Positions 47,204-58,204 of a stretch of DNA of 64,000 nt are shown here, in pieces (position 1 is the first letter of the stretch; each line of letters starts with the position of its first letter). A program made the translations under genes and the position numbers. The notes beneath the pieces were generated by a model that saw only the letters and a list, made by a program, of their open reading frames with translations, was not told the origin of the DNA and did not search any database. This stretch comes from Phoma sp. XZ068 (lineage: Eukaryota > Ascomycota > Dothideomycetes > Pleosporales > Didymellaceae), in contig RBKR01000002.1 of NCBI GenBank assembly GCA_004835665.1, positions 1,550,001 through 1,614,000 of the forward strand, written 5' to 3'.

Positions 47204-49017
47204 TTAATCATCTTTCCTTTCATCCCAATCCCTCGCCTTTCTCTCTTTACTACTGCTCTTCCTGGTCTTCTTCGGGGCATCTAGAAAGCCCTCGGGGAGA
47301 TCATTCCAGTTCTTTGTAGCGGGCATGGTTTTGGTCTGGGTTCTGATTCGGCGGTCGGCGGCTTGCTCGTCGCTGGAGACTTCGTAGTCGTCTTCGTCGT
47401 CGTCTTCGGAGATGTAGTTGTATTGGTCGAACTTTTTCCGCGTCTCGATTGTTTGGAGTGGCACGTCGCCGTCGGCGTACATGCCGTGTTCTCGCCCTAG
47501 AATCTGGTCGGCTTTGCTCGGACTCCTGCGGCCGTCGCGGTGGGCGGTTACGGTGCCGTTGGCTGTCGCGGAGAGGTACTGGGTCTGATCGGCGTGGCGG
47601 TAGGACACCCGTGGGGAAGGGGGGTTCCAGCCGCCTGGTTGCCAGCCCTGGGGAACGCGGCCGACGCTGCGGAATTCTGCTTCGGTAGGCGTGTCGACGC
47701 CCCAGCCGGCGGCGCGCTCGCGCTGCTTTTGCTGCTGCTCTTCGCGCTCGCGGTCCTGGCGTATGCGGTCGCGCGCTGCGAGCCACTTGGGGCTGGGTTC
47801 CCAGGACCAGCCGTCTCCGGTGGTGTTGGTGATGGGGAAGAACCATTTGATCGGTGACGGCCCAAAGACGTGGGCTACGTTGCGTTTCCACCCCAGATCG
47901 AATGCATTCGGCAGCTGCTCGTTGTCGCGCTCGTCGAGGTAGTTGTCGTAGCGGTCCTGGTATTGCTGGCGCTCTCGGTGTTCGTACGAGTTGTATGCCG
48001 GGTGGGCGTAGCCGTTGCTCTGCCCAGCAGGTGTCGGGGAGCGCGAGGGCGTCTCGCCTTCCTCGGGTCTCGTCACTCCGGGGAGTGCGTTTGCGTGGAT
48101 CTCGCGCAGCTGGTCACTGATGCTGAGGCGCCCGTTGGCCTGGGCATCGAGGTAGTTGCGGTCGCTGAGATTGTGCTTCATGGCCTGGCGCAGCGGTGAC
48201 AGGTAGCGCGTCTTTTCCAGGCTCTCGATGGTGGTCTGGCCCCGGACGGTCAGCCACAGATGCCAAGCCGTGAAACCGGTGATGACGATGCCAATGATGC
48301 CAGACAGCACGGCGAGCAGGACATCATTAATGGGCATGAAGGACTCGGTGTACTGGTTGTCGCTCAGGATCTCGCTCCACACCCACGTTGCTGAGGTCGC
48401 AAAGCAGACCCAGCAGAACAGGGTGAGGTAGATCAGAAACAGCAGAAAGGCCTTGTAGTTGCGCAGGCCGACGCAGGTGGCCAGCCAGGGGCAGTGGTGG
48501 TCCATCTTCAGGACGCAGCGCTTGCAGGTGGAGCAGTGGTGGGCGCGGTCGGGCTTGTGGGCCTGGCACTTGTTGCAGAAGCGCACGCCGCCGTCCGAGG
48601 CCTTGACGGTGAAGGACGTGTACTGCATGCCGCCGCCCTCCTGGGTGGGCAGGTTGCTGTAGCCATTGCGGGAGCTGAGCGGCGAGCCGGGGTCGGTGAA
48701 GACGGCGGTGGTGTAGCTCCAGTTGAGCAGGGCGTAGAGGACGAAGCCGAGGGCGGAGGAGAAGTGGCCTGCGGTGTGTTAGTGTTGCACGTGTCTCGCC
48801 GGTTGCAGGAGTGCGCACCAGTCCAGGCATTCTTCGAGGGCGCGAGGCCAATGCCGACCTCGACCCAGGCGGCCCACGAGGTCAGGCCGTAGACGAACAG
48901 CAGCGGGAAGTAGGTGATGGTGTTGCAGCAGTAGCGCTCGACCTTGCGTGCCCACGCGCGAGGGCGCATGGCTCGGGAGGGCGACGACGGGGGCGAGGGC
49001 GAGCCCAGCGTGGCCAT
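47204..49017 (-). CDS. PFA3: DHHC palmitoyltransferase, Pfa3-like
   Basis: DHHC enzymes attach palmitate to cysteines of membrane-associated proteins; Pfa3 acts at the vacuole in yeast. Exons 49017-48819 and 48768-47204 join (ACT-G|GC) to 587 residues, longer than yeast Pfa3 because of the C-terminal tail. Four hydrophobic segments lie near 35-52, 71-88, 174-195 and 216-237. Between the second and third lies the cysteine-rich domain with FCNKCQAHKPDRAHHCSTCK and the catalytic KMDHHCPWLATCVG (DHHC at 156-159). A TTIE motif (the family's TTxE) follows TM4. The tail from about 250 is charged and contains AFDLGWKRNVAHVFG and WFFPITNTTGDGWSWEPSP blocks typical of filamentous-fungal Pfa3, then an acidic and Lys-rich end. 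The Pfa3 assignment over other DHHC paralogues is by memory. Confidence 0.92.
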
Positions 49018-50140
49018 GTTCGGGGCTCGTTACCGGCGCAGCGCGAGACAGGGCATAGGGGCGCGAGTGGACGGGTTCGACGCAGATGCAGAGCTGCGGA
49101 GGCTGACGGTTCGACGCAGCGCTGCAGACAACGCAAGACTACAGAGGCCGGATCAGGCAGGACTACAGTGCAGCTAGCGCAGGCGATCCATGCGGGCTTC
49201 GAGAAGACGGGTCGAAGGCGTGAGGGCTGCCAGACGGGCGGCCGCGGGAGCGCTGCGCTGGGGATGGGGCTGTTGCACGGGCGGTTTCAGGGCGCAGCGG
49301 CGCACAGCGAGTCACGGGCAGGGGCGCAAGCAGCGGCGGTCAAGGACGAGAGTCGGGAGGGTAGAGGCGCTGCGACTGTGTTGCGTCCCTGGACGGTCGT
49401 GGACGACCTGGCTGACAGCTGGCGGAGGCGCGCAGGACGTGTGCTCGTTCCCAACTGGGCCCGTCCGCCGCCGCAGCCCTGCGCTGATCGCTGGGGGCCG
49501 GCGACTGCTAGCATCCAGGCACGTGACCGGCCGCCGATTGTGCGATCGTCCCTGCAATTACAGACACGCCGAGCAGAAGAACGAGAACGAGGGCACACGC
49601 AGGCGACAGTACAGTAGACACAGGCAGCACGCACAAGCACGCCATCCTCCTCACACAGTGCAACGGCTGCCAACACCGCCGCGCCCTGCCATACCCCCTT
49701 CGATGCTTGCTGAGACGCTCGTCCCGTGGCTACACTGACAGTCGCACACGCGCGTCCCGTCTCCAGTCTGCTCCACCGCTCTGATCATCATCCCTGGAGA
49801 CCGACGCGGTTCAATTAAACGTAGCTTGACACAACTGATACAGATGCGCTCATTGACCTGCCCCATCCCTGTCTGTGACGGCCCCAGTGCGCCTGCAACG
49901 GGCCATGATAAACCTCGCGCTGCCCTTGGGTCCTGCATTCGGTCCTGCCTCCAGCGCAACCCTCTGATTGCCACACTGCTGTGCGGCCCTACCTGCTATC
50001 GTCGCCTGGAGCATCTGCCCTTCGCTACAACGCCTGGAGCATCTGCCTTTGCTGCGTCGCCCGGTGCTTCTGCCCTCTTCGCTGCGAGCATGCACTGATT
50101 CACTCGTTTGCCTTCTGTCTCTTCCGTCACACTGCTCGCC
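49018..50140. promoter_or_regulatory. Divergent upstream region of PFA3 and the GT25-like gene
   Basis: 1.1 kb between divergent starts, GC-rich, with open frames on the plus strand that are only the mirror of composition. A three-copy degenerate 28-base tandem repeat starting CGCCTGGAGCATCTGCC lies at 50003-50088, some 50 bases before the ATG of the next gene. Confidence 0.4.
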
Positions 50141-51526
50141 ATGCTTGCGACCAGGAAGCGCCCGCTGCCGCTGCTGGCCGCCCTCACCTTCGTTCTTGTC
50201 GTCCTCTTCTACCACAGACACCATGCCGACCTCATATACCAGCAATGGTCCACTTCCATCGAGTCGCATCCCACCAAGCTGCCTGCGAACAGCACCCTCG
50301 GCTTTGGTGCCGTCGTCGTCGTTTCCAAAGACGGCTCTGAACGCCGCCACGCCCTGCTCCAGGCTGCTAACGTGACCGACATTGACCTCACTATTCCAGC
50401 GCAGCCGCAGTGGACCGAGGGCGATGTCCAACGCTTCGTCAACGGTCAAGATAACGTTCAGAGAGGCTCCATACTAGCGTGGTTGGGCCACCACAACGCA
50501 CTTCGCTGGTAAGCATCTGCAGGGCACTTCTTGGCTGCAGCTCTGTACCATCTCTCAGAACCCCACTGATTCGCTTGCAGGTTCCTAGATTCTGGACTGG
50601 AGACGGCACTCATTCTTGAAGACGACGTCGACTGGGACATCCGCCTTCGCAGCATTCAGATTCCACTCGCAGCAAGCGCTGCACGCCAGCTCCTTCCACC
50701 ACAACGGTCGTACCATCCATTTGCAAACTTTGGCAGCAAGCACGCGCAGTACTGGGGCAACCACGATGACTGGGACCTGCTCTATCTTGGCCACTGCGGC
50801 GACTATTTTGACGAAATCACCGAAGATGGCCCCAAAGCGCTGAACAAGCGCTACAACCTGACCGACACGCCCCATGTTTTGTACAAAGACTACACCCTTC
50901 CCATGAGATCAGACCTGCACCCCTTTACGCAAGCCTTGTTTGGCGCACTACAGATGCCTGCGCACTCGCGCGTCCTGCACCGCTCCAAATTCCCACTCTG
51001 CTCTTTCGGCTATGCAGTCACGCGCCCGTCCGCCGAACGACTGCTCAACGACCTCGCACCGCCAAAGCTCCGTAAGAAGGGGCCTCGCGCGTTCGACGTC
51101 TCGCTGCTACATGCCTGCAACAAAGGGTCTAAGACGCCCTCCCCCACACCAAATTGGGCTAATCCCAAGCCTCACCCGGATCCTAAATTACGATACAAAT
51201 ATGCGAGCCCCGGTCTCCGCTGTTGGACACTCAACTCGGAGCTATTCCACCACATGCCAGGCCAGAGTGAGATTGCAGAGATAGGGGCAAGGGCTGGAGA
51301 AGAAGAGGCTGGCATCCCGCCCGTTGATCTGGCTGGGCAGGCACAGGTCATCTACCGGAACGAGACGACCAACATCGATTGCGGCTTCTGGAGCGGCGCA
51401 TTTGCGTTTGATGCAAACGACACCGATCAGCTGCGCACGCTGCAAGAAAAAGTGGGACGGGAAGGCAGGTGCCTGAAAGAAGGCCGACGAGGGACGGACG
51501 AACCACTGCAGAAGCTCATGGACTAG
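50141..51526 (+). CDS. Glycosyltransferase family 25-like type II membrane protein
   Basis: Exons 50141-50508 and 50581-51526 join (CGC TG|G TTC) to 437 residues. The N-terminus is a short basic stretch then a hydrophobic anchor (PLPLLAALTFVLVVLFYHRH, about residues 8-27), giving a type II Golgi/ER topology. The lumenal part starts with GFGAVVVVSKDGSERRHALL, shows GSILAWLGHHNALRWFLDSG and then the acidic motif ALILEDDVDWDIRL, the likely metal/nucleotide-sugar site of GT25 (LPS galactosyltransferase/collagen Gal-transferase) enzymes. WDLLYLGHCGDYFDEITEDG and CSFGYAVTRPSAERLLNDL are further family blocks. Two N-glycosylation sequons (NST, NVT) are visible early. The acceptor is unknown. The first-exon ATG was preferred to an upstream in-frame start because the anchor begins there. 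Confidence 0.85.
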
Positions 51527-52873
51527 AAGCCCGGAGCTGCGCAATGGTCACGCACCCGTTGAACCCACACAAGCTCATCGACTGAGCACTCACATCGACT
51601 GTACATAGGATATATCGACAGCATCTTTCCAGCGATTGAATACGGCGCTACACAGGAGTTACCGGGGATACTGAGCATGGACTGCTCATACGATGTTTGT
51701 TATTTCGATACCATGCAGCGGAGGTCTGCACACGGCGCATGTAGGCATTTTGGTTTCGTCTCGCAGATGGAAACAGCGGATTTGGAACACGAGCAAACAG
51801 CATTGATACCACGGTAGAAGTAGAAGATCTAGAATCAAGTTACCCCACCTGTCATTTTGAGGCGCACACCTTCTCCAGTCGTTGGTGAAACAATGCATGT
51901 CGAATAACCGCTCGCCGGGAGATGTGCAGCCGTGGCACCATTCGTCTTGCACGCTGAAAATGGTGAATACAGCTGCCTTGACGCAGCTACTCCTATCGCT
52001 CAGTCTAATCAAGACAATACACACACTCGCCCAGCAAACACAGTATAATCCTAGGAATGAATCACCCTCTCTACCTACTGTACCGTAGCCGTTCCCAAGA
52101 TCGCTGATCGCCACTGTCACTCACGCACTGCACCAAGGATAAGGATCCTGAAACACGCCCGTTGCGCAACCCGGACGCTTCCCTTCCGAACTCGTATCTC
52201 TGCATCCTTGCCCTTGCCCTTGTACATGGACTTGCCGCTTTTGTGAGCGCTTGCTTGAGTGTTTTTGTGGACGCTGCCTGTTTTTGTGAGCGCTTGTGTT
52301 TGTGGACGAGCCTGGGGGGGTTCTGTGCGTGGGATGTGCGGTGACGTAGGTAGGTAGATTGCTGTAGGGGTTATTTGAGAAGGTGCGCGTGCCGTGCGCT
52401 GTGCACTATAGGGATAGGAGAGGGTGTTTGAGGGCCAAGCTTTTGATGGGGTGTTAAGCTTTGGGTTGAGCTGTCATTGAGTTTGTGCAGCGTGACATCC
52501 ATAGTTCGTAGTTCGTGAGGACAGTGCAGTGCAAGCAAGGGGGTGTGGGTGTGGGGACGTGGAGCAGTATGGAGGAGTAGTATTAGTGGAGAACCGCGTG
52601 TTCTCTGCGTACGGTGCAAGGATCTAAGCCTCGCGGTGCACGGCGTCGAAACAGAACTGGGACGTCGAGTGGAATTGCATGTCAATTGGACTTTTTGAAT
52701 TGTATAATGTAATTGATTGTGGAAATGCAAGTACTTGCTGGGGTATGCGCGGATAACTTAGACCTTAACTCCGTAAAACCGCAGACGCTGAAAATATGCT
52801 TAGACTTCAAGCTTGAGAGCGCCCGTAGAAGTGCTATGCGCCACTCCAGTGCTGTAAACTCCTTATAAGTGAA
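51527..52873. other. Convergent intergenic region
   Basis: About 1.35 kb between the stops of the GT25-like gene (+) and the lipase gene (-). Near 52230-52310 the phrases TTTTTGTGAGCGCTTG and TTTTTGTGGACG recur. No gene recognised. Confidence 0.4.
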
Positions 52874-54346
52874 TCAAACCTCAAAGTTGTCGAGCCAGTG
52901 CCTGACAACAACTCGTCCTTCGTCAAACGACTTCTTGTCCATTCGCACAATGATGGCTGCGTGTGAGTGGCGATGGTTGTGAATATAGACGGGAAACTTC
53001 TTGATGCCAACGTTGTCGAGAGCCTCAATCATCTTAAACTGATCCTGCCTCAATGCGAGAGCTGGGAACCCGAGACTGGATCCTGACTTCGTCTCTTGGG
53101 TGGCTTCGACATCGGCAATCGGGTTTTTACGTTCAAACCTGGGGGACGTGGGCTGAGTTGGAGACGCCATCACCTCGCTGTCGCTGCCCAGGTATTCTTG
53201 CTCGTGGGCGTTGTTGACGTTCTCGAACATGTCTTCCACCTCCTTCCGGGCAGCATTGAGCATAAGGGGAACGCGATAGCGACCCGCTGCTATGCCAGCT
53301 TGCCCCGACTCGTGGAGACGGATACGCTGCTGACTTCGGAAGGACTGGATCGCAGAATTGCACAAGAAGAGCGTAGTACCGATTGGAATGAAGACCACTA
53401 GAAATGCGACGAGAGGCACGCGGCTGAACACTGTGCGCGTGGAGGAAGTCAGGCGTTGCACCAAGGCTGGCGTAGGCTCCTGCTCTTTCGGTGAAACCGG
53501 ATTCTCGCCATCCACGATGACTTGCTCGTAGCCGGGGAGGTAATTGATCTTGACTTCGTCCGGCCTGACAAACGGATCGGTCTGGGAGATGCCCGCGGTG
53601 TAGTATGTCACAGTACGGTCGTTCACAACGTTCGCGTAGAGGCTTCGTTGCTTGAATTGTGCCAGGGCCTTGATGAAAATAGCATCAGGATCTGCCAGCA
53701 CTGACAGGATAGGTAGGCCGGTGTCTCGAAACTTGTCGATAGCGAAGAGCTGCCTGCCACTGGCGGAGAGCGTCCTGGCTCCTAGCACGTTCCATACGTG
53801 GCTAGTATACCCTCTCAGAGGAGTTCGAACGCCAAGGTGTGGTGTGGCGAAAGTTGTAAAGTTCTATAGATGCGTCAGCCATGTTCAGTCTTCTTCCTCT
53901 TGCAAAACATACAACTGGTTCAATCTGCTCAAAGATACCCTTGTGGTAGAGCAACCCAATTGCATATCTTGCGACGAGACCTCCCAGCGAGTATCCAGTG
54001 ATGCTGAATTTCTTGATATCGTGGCCATTCTTCTTCAATTCCTCAAGTCTGGCTTCGACCTCGTTGGCAACACGCTCGCCACCGAGCTCGATACCGTCGT
54101 AGGTGAAGCTGCCCGAGTTGCTTTCGGGTACAAGCACGTCAAGGTCGGGATATCGCTCTCGAATGCTGGTAGTGAGGTACTTCAGGTGGTCTGGGTTGCC
54201 CCAAAGGCTTGAGGTTGTCAGCGTACAGCCCCTGCCTAAATAAACTGGGAGGCGAAAGCCGCCTCATGAGGTTTAACTTACCCGTGAACAAGAACGACGA
54301 GGTGAGTAACTTTTCGTGAAGTGTCAGTTGGTGTCGAGGTAGCCAT
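52874..54346 (-). CDS. DUF676-family serine lipase/esterase (Rog1-like)
   Basis: Exons 54346-54282, 54207-53913 and 53863-52874 on the minus strand join in phase to 449 residues. An alpha/beta-hydrolase of the DUF676 putative serine esterase family, related to yeast Rog1 monoacylglycerol lipase. The oxyanion-side motif VVLVHGLWGNPDHLKYL sits at about 17-33 and is split by the first intron. The nucleophile elbow GYSLGG places the catalytic Ser at 95. NFTTFATPHLGVRTP opens the third exon. A hydrophobic segment at about 269-290 (VPLVAFLVVFIPIGTTLFL) suggests membrane attachment. The probable catalytic His lies in VYIHNHRHSHAAIIVR near the C-terminus, and the Asp in VLADPDAIF. There is no signal peptide. 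The substrate is presumed a glycerolipid by family. Confidence 0.9.
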
Positions 54347-55078
54347 TGCTGAGGTTTGGCAGGTGAGCAGACTGGTTGCCCATGCAGGAAGGGGCGAAGT
54401 GGCTATTGTACTTATCGCGCTCCCATATCTCGTCCGTGATGCGGTCTTATCGGACGCCCGTTCGGAACGCAGTTTAAGACCACACTTGGCGTTGCACTAA
54501 ATCAAATGTGACAGGTGAGATATGTGTATGATATATACGGCGTGGATAGTTCCTCCGAGAGACCGAGAAATGCTGACAGCGGTCTTGCAATCGTCTGCGC
54601 GCGACACATTTAAACATGTCCGGGACGGATCACAACGTCATGGTCGGAACGGCGAATCGAGCCGTGTTGGTGCGCGTGCCCGTCGCGTTCCCTGCAGCTT
54701 GGCAGCCCTAACGTTGCGAACTGCAGCTTGCGCCACATCTCACTCACCATGAGCTAACTTCGCGCATTAATGTGGCTCAGAGCATTCAAGCTCCATCACC
54801 GCTGTGAAAGACTTGTACGGTAGGTGGGTCTCTGTGAAGCGGTGATTGAGAGCTGCAAGGGTGATTGTTCCTTCCACCCTGGAGACCTGGCCTTTGCAAG
54901 CACTGTCCAATACTCTTCTTTAATACTTCCACCTTCAAAGTAAAAGTTTCCTCCACGTCAGTCCGCGGTATCATCCTATCTTTCCTCCACGCGACCTGCT
55001 CACATGGTATGTCTTTGCCATTGAGGAGCTTGTTGTCGTTGCTCACCACTTTCATTCGTTAGCAGTAGGGAGGCAACT
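54347..55078. promoter_or_regulatory. Divergent promoter region of the lipase and REX3 genes
   Basis: 732 bases between divergent start codons. A GTATGT donor after an upstream ATG (about 55004) and TAG-type acceptors near 55065-55069 suggest a possible 5' UTR intron for REX3; joining that ATG to the main frame fails, so it is not used as the start. Confidence 0.35.
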
Positions 55079-57070
55079 ATGTGGCCTTCAGTACCCGCTT
55101 TCAGAAGCTTTGGCACCATAGCGTGTCCAGCGGGTATCAAATGCGAGCTGCCCTACTGCATCTTCAGCCATGATGCGGTGAAAACGCGCATCACACCGCC
55201 CATATCAGCTGCGAGCAAGACAGTAGAAAGTGAGCCGGCTGCGAAGCGTCAGAAGCTCAATGACAGCCCAAAGGAAGCGGCATCCAGCATACAGCCAAAT
55301 GTACCATCTGTACCAAGGGCTGTCTTCACGGGATTGACCGCAGGCAAGGACAAGGCGGTTGTAGCAAACAAGGGCGCAAGTACCGTCACAATGGTATCAC
55401 CGAAACCCACAAACAATGGGAGAAATTCCGACAGTCTACCACAATCCGCGACGCGGCCAGTATCACCCCCTCCAAAAGCATCGGAGGCTAAAGCTGCTGC
55501 CACGCCTACAGGTCCTGTAGCGTTAATGCCACGCAAACTTGTTAAGGAACCGGCCATCTTTACCAGGCGTCTGACGCTCTTGAAAATGCTACATAGCTTC
55601 ATGAAACCATTGAACGACAAGATTGCAAAGGCCGTGAAAGCTGAGATCAAGGCATTGCACATGGACCCGAATCAACTGAACAAGCTGGCGGTTGACGAGG
55701 AAGAGCAAATCGCCAGAGCTAATCCCGCGGTTTATGAGAATGTATTGAAACAACGACTCTTCAAACTCAAGAAAATGACACCAGAGGAGTGGGTAAAGGA
55801 GAGGTTCGAAGCGGTGGCGAAGGAGCGTGGACTACCTCCAAAGAAGCCGCCGCCGAAGAAAGTTGACACCGGCCTCACGCCGACAGAAGAGGTTATATTT
55901 CTCTCTACACTCATCTGTCCACAAGATGGCTTGGATGCACATGGCTATGTCACAAAGCTTCCATCGAAAGAGCGGCTAGATGAAGCCAGGTCAGCACAGA
56001 CTTCGGCAGACTTCTGGGAGGTGTGCGATCGCTGCAACACCCGTTTTCAGGTCTTCCCAGAGCGCAGGGAAGAGGATGGCGCGCTCACCACTGGAGGACA
56101 ATGCACCCATCACTGGGGCAGAAAGGTGTATCCTAAGAGAGCGAAAAATGCTGGGCCGGAGCCGACTACTTTCTCCTGTTGCAACGAGCCTGTAGGTTCG
56201 CCAGGATGCACCACATACGACACTCATGTCTACAAAATCTCAGACCCAAAGCGTCTCTCACTGGTTATGCCGTTTGTTGAGACGCCAGTTAATGACGAAG
56301 CACCATCCAACATTGCAGTCTGCTTTGACTGCGAAATGGGCTACACTACCCACGGTCTTGAGCTCATGCGACTAACCGCCATCTCGTGGCCGACACATAG
56401 GCCCCTGGTCGACGTTCTCGTGCGCCCGATCGGACATCTTCTGGACGTAAACACCCGATTCTCTGGAATTACGACGGAGCAATTCCTGAACGCGAAGCCG
56501 TACGATCCAGTAGACCCTAAACCCAGGCGCAACGATATTCGCATCGTAGGATCACCCTACGCGGCGCGAGATTTGTTCCTGGCTCACGTCACAACCACAA
56601 CGCCCGTTCTCGGCCACGCCCTTGAGAACGACCTCAACACCCTCCGGGTCATTCATCCAAATATCATCGACACTGTGCTGCTATTTCCGCATAAAAGGGG
56701 ATTACCCCTACGCCTCGGCTTGCGTGCACTCGCAAAGGAGAAACTTGACATTGACATACAGCAAGGCGGTGCTGCTGGACACGACAGTTTCGAGGATGCG
56801 AAGACGACAGGGGAGTTGATCCGCTTCAAGGTGGCAGAGAAATGGAAACAACTCAAGCATGATGGCTGGGAGATCCGTGATGGTGGTGTTTTCCCGCCAA
56901 TGCCACCTGGTATGCCTCCACCACAGGCGCCTCCTGCGCCTCTTGCGCCGTCGATGATGCCGTCAGCTCCTATGGCATTGCTTGGAGGCCAGCCAGCTGA
57001 GAAGCGGAAACTAGATGAACAAGACGGTGCGCTTACTGGCGAGGAGCCACCAGCGAAGAAGCAAGCTTAG
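55079..57070 (+). CDS. REX3: RNA exonuclease Rex3 (DEDDh family)
   Basis: A single exon of 663 codons. Rex3-type 3'-5' exonucleases trim precursor RNAs such as RNase MRP RNA in yeast. The N-terminus has a CCCH-like finger, CPAGIKCELPYCIFSH, then a long Ser/Pro/Lys-rich linker. A helical region (LLKMLHSFMKPLNDKIAKAV and PAVYENVLKQRLFKLKK) precedes a Cys/His segment (CDRCNTRF...CTHHWGRK...CCNEPVGSPGC) that may bind zinc. The exonuclease core starts AVCFDCEMGYTTHGLELMRL, with the catalytic Asp417 and Glu419, continues to LGHALENDLNTLRVIHPNII (second Asp motif) and ends AGHDSFEDAKTTGELI, the His and Asp of the DEDDh set. A Pro/Met-rich tail with basic ends, possibly a nuclear signal (AEKRKLDEQ, PPAKKQA), closes the protein. 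All catalytic residues appear present. Confidence 0.92.
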   Translation: MWPSVPAFRSFGTIACPAGIKCELPYCIFSHDAVKTRITPPISAASKTVESEPAAKRQKLNDSPKEAASSIQPNVPSVPRAVFTGLTAGKDKAVVANKGASTVTMVSPKPTNNGRNSDSLPQSATRPVSPPPKASEAKAAATPTGPVALMPRKLVKEPAIFTRRLTLLKMLHSFMKPLNDKIAKAVKAEIKALHMDPNQLNKLAVDEEEQIARANPAVYENVLKQRLFKLKKMTPEEWVKERFEAVAKERGLPPKKPPPKKVDTGLTPTEEVIFLSTLICPQDGLDAHGYVTKLPSKERLDEARSAQTSADFWEVCDRCNTRFQVFPERREEDGALTTGGQCTHHWGRKVYPKRAKNAGPEPTTFSCCNEPVGSPGCTTYDTHVYKISDPKRLSLVMPFVETPVNDEAPSNIAVCFDCEMGYTTHGLELMRLTAISWPTHRPLVDVLVRPIGHLLDVNTRFSGITTEQFLNAKPYDPVDPKPRRNDIRIVGSPYAARDLFLAHVTTTTPVLGHALENDLNTLRVIHPNIIDTVLLFPHKRGLPLRLGLRALAKEKLDIDIQQGGAAGHDSFEDAKTTGELIRFKVAEKWKQLKHDGWEIRDGGVFPPMPPGMPPPQAPPAPLAPSMMPSAPMALLGGQPAEKRKLDEQDGALTGEEPPAKKQA

Positions 57071-57404
57071 ATCTTATATTCTGACTACCTAGCGAGTCGA
57101 ATTGGAGCGGCATAACATTTGGAAACTACCCAATAAGCATCCCGGCATATAAAACTCTAGCATAGCACATCTGTATTGGGTATTATCTGTCTCTTAGAGG
57201 CTATTTTAACGCACTCAGCCTTGGTTCGATATCGTCATGCTCTAGCATTGCTCGTGCATCGCGGCGTCTCTTCTAACAGCCTCGCGTCGACGCGTTGCCG
57301 CCATCATTTTGGTCTCAGGCAACAAGTGAGCAGCCATGTGTCCCCCAGTATGCTCCTCTCGTCCCAGTGTTCAGACTTTGAGTCAAACTCTTCTTCCTCA
57401 CTCT
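57071..57404. other. Convergent 3' spacer
   Basis: 334 bases between the REX3 stop (+) and PCC1 stop (-); presumably the two 3' UTRs. Nothing else seen. Confidence 0.4.
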
Positions 57405-57823
57405 TCAACCCCTCCCTTCCTGCCCATTGACGACCAAACCCTGGACACCGTCCAAACTCTCTTGGACCGGCTCATACAACACATCAACATCCAAGTCCTT
57501 CATGACTCCAATCACCACGCCCACGCTCTCAAAGAACCCATTCACGGCAACGCGCAGCATACGGTTCGTCGTCGCGGCATAATTGACAACTAGGACGTTT
57601 TGCTCCTTGTCACCTGCGAGGCTGAAGGAGCGCCGTACGAGGGGCGAGAGTTCGGCGTCGACAGAAAGCGCACGCGAGGCGGTGGAGGCATAGTGGTGCG
57701 AGGGGAAGGGTATATTGAGGGTACTGCTTGTGTTAACATATGAGTCGTGCCAAGCGAGAAAGATGCCGGGGCGTACATAGTGCATGGGAACTCAGCCGCG
57801 TCCCAAGTCTGTGTGTTCGCCAT
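57405..57823 (-). CDS. PCC1: KEOPS/EKC complex subunit Pcc1
   Basis: Pcc1 is the small dimerising subunit of KEOPS, needed for threonylcarbamoyl-adenosine (t6A) in tRNAs and linked to telomere upkeep and transcription in yeast. Exons 57823-57777 and 57723-57405 on the minus strand join AT|T to give 121 residues. The junction reads FPCTITLNIPFPSHHYASTA, the first strand of the Pcc1 fold; neither exon alone gives it. Then come RALSVDAELSPLVRRSFSLA, NVLVVNYAATTNRMLRVAVN and FFESVGVVIGVMKDLDVDVL, matching the family's SVD, RxLRxxVN and final helix. A short Gly/Glu tail follows, as in other fungal copies. The intron has a GTACGC donor and GTTAAC branch. It is divergent from the small mitochondrial-type gene 381 bases away. 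Confidence 0.9.
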
Positions 57824-58204
57824 GACGTCGTAAGGCCGCTTCATATATTAATGTAGACTGAGCAAGAGTACTGGAGTCGCGTGAAAACGTTATCGATTAG
57901 ATGAGGCTCCACGAAGTACGAACTGCCCCGCGCCCCACATTGCATCGACCCTGGGTGTGGGAAGCTATGGCCACATTTTGAGGGCAACGCTGCAGTGGAA
58001 TCGTCATCGATCATCATAGCACCAGGAGAGGCATGGTGACATGCCGTTGCACGACGTGCAAACGCATCATGGTTGATTTCCAGGAGCTTAATTTGGACCT
58101 TGTCTCCTGTAGTTGCACTCCTATTCATCCACCTTGACAATCTAATAACATCGGCACTCCCAATTGAACTCTTCGACACCGAGCTGCAAATACTACTACA
58201 TATT
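57824..58204. promoter_or_regulatory. Divergent promoter region of PCC1 and the small mitochondrial-type gene
   Basis: 381 bases between divergent starts. It must drive both genes. An antisense frame crosses it but is not supported as coding. Confidence 0.4.

Noticed and set aside
48811..49617. 268-codon plus-strand frame upstream of and overlapping PFA3
   Set aside because: Arg/Gly/Ala-rich composition typical of GC-rich shadow frames; overlaps the supported first exon of PFA3 in antisense and has no domain.
55004..55078. Upstream ATG with GTATGT donor as the REX3 start
   Set aside because: No acceptor joins it in the REX3 frame without a stop; the CCCH-containing frame from 55079 fits the family start.
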